Assembly (NCBI GenBank): GCA_032055545.1
Contig: DAMBQR010000045.1
Span: 1 to 34,002, forward strand
Length of the DNA: 34,002 bases
Direction of reading: 5' to 3'
DNA from: Pseudescherichia sp032055545
Lineage (GTDB): Bacteria; Pseudomonadota; Gammaproteobacteria; Enterobacterales; Enterobacteriaceae
The notes beneath the pieces were generated by a model that saw nothing but the letters and a program-made list of their open reading frames with translations, had not been told where the DNA came from and ran no database searches. Both the position numbers and the translations under genes were made by a program. Position 1 is the stretch's first letter; every line of letters begins with the position of its first letter. This document shows positions 33,893 to 34,002 of this stretch, piece by piece.

Positions 33893-34002
33893 ATCGCAGG
33901 CACAAAAAAACCACCCGGAGGTGGTTTGACGACACTGCTTATTGCTTTGATTATTCTGCTTATTTCCCAATGGTACCCGGAGCGGGACTTGAACCCGCAC
34001 AG
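33893..34002. repeat. Right direct repeat of the island
   Basis: It is identical to 19606-19715 over 110 bases and reaches the window edge. It includes the terminator AAACCACC-CGGA-GGTGGTTT (33908-33927) and the start of the tRNA-Leu gene read on the minus strand. Confidence 0.95.
33971..34002 (-). tRNA. tRNA-Leu, 3' end only
   Basis: The T arm and acceptor end (GTGCGGGTTCAAGTCCCGC to TCCGGGTACCA, minus strand) are present; the rest lies beyond the right edge. In E. coli the tRNA next to yecA is leuZ, and the left copy shows a UAA anticodon, so this is probably leuZ. It is presumed intact but cannot be checked here. Confidence 0.8.

Noticed and set aside
19606..34002. Integrase, transposase or phage structural genes in the island
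   Set aside because: None of the eight island proteins has recombinase or phage motifs, so I do not call it a prophage or a transposon.

Overview
The window is chromosomal DNA of an enterobacterium outside Escherichia. Gene order broadly follows the E. coli cheA-motBA-flhCD-uspC-otsAB-araFGH-ftnB-yecJ-azuC-yecR-ftnA-tyrP-yecA block. Differences (no yecH, an extra MFS gene and an extra RpiB/LacA-like gene, a DJ-1 family gene next to araF) point to the Enterobacter/Lelliottia/Kosakonia side of the family. I infer this from gene order and protein likeness and cannot name a species.

Layout. 1-3654 (minus strand): 5' part of cheA, then motB, motA, flhC and flhD, i.e. motor, chemotaxis and the flagellar master regulator. 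3655-4446 is a long regulatory region with a CRP site and promoter for flhDC and several dyads. 4447-7112: uspC, then the trehalose genes otsA/otsB. 7295-10867: the high-affinity arabinose ABC transporter araFGH. 11184-18825: a DJ-1 protein, ftnB, yecJ, the small-protein gene azuC, an MFS transporter, an RpiB/LacA-like isomerase, lipoprotein yecR, ferritin ftnA, tyrosine permease tyrP, a REP cluster and yecA. 18952-19401 is a small secreted protein of unknown function.

19606-33892 is a genomic island of about 14.3 kb. It is bounded by perfect direct repeats of at least 110 bp (19606-19715 and 33893-34002), each holding an intrinsic terminator and the 3' end of a tRNA-Leu gene read on the minus strand. 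The left copy is a tRNA remnant that stops in the anticodon arm; the right copy should be the end of the functional tRNA and is cut by the window edge. No integrase gene is visible inside.

All island genes point the same way (minus strand). In transcription order they are: hsdM, hsdS, a second yecA-like gene (UPF0149 plus SEC-C), a 594-residue protein with a cold-shock-like domain, an HExxH motif and a cysteine-rich C-terminus, hsdR, a YgjP-type zinc metallopeptidase, and two overlapping DUF262 genes, one with a DUF1524 (HNH-like) C-terminus. This looks like a defence island: a type I restriction-modification operon carrying three unusual accessory genes, followed by a DUF262 pair resembling GmrSD/RloF-type restriction proteins. 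The accessory genes are the most unusual part. Their tight spacing (4-bp overlaps, a 22-bp gap) suggests that they are made together with the restriction enzyme and may control its assembly, translation or turnover; that functional link is inference.
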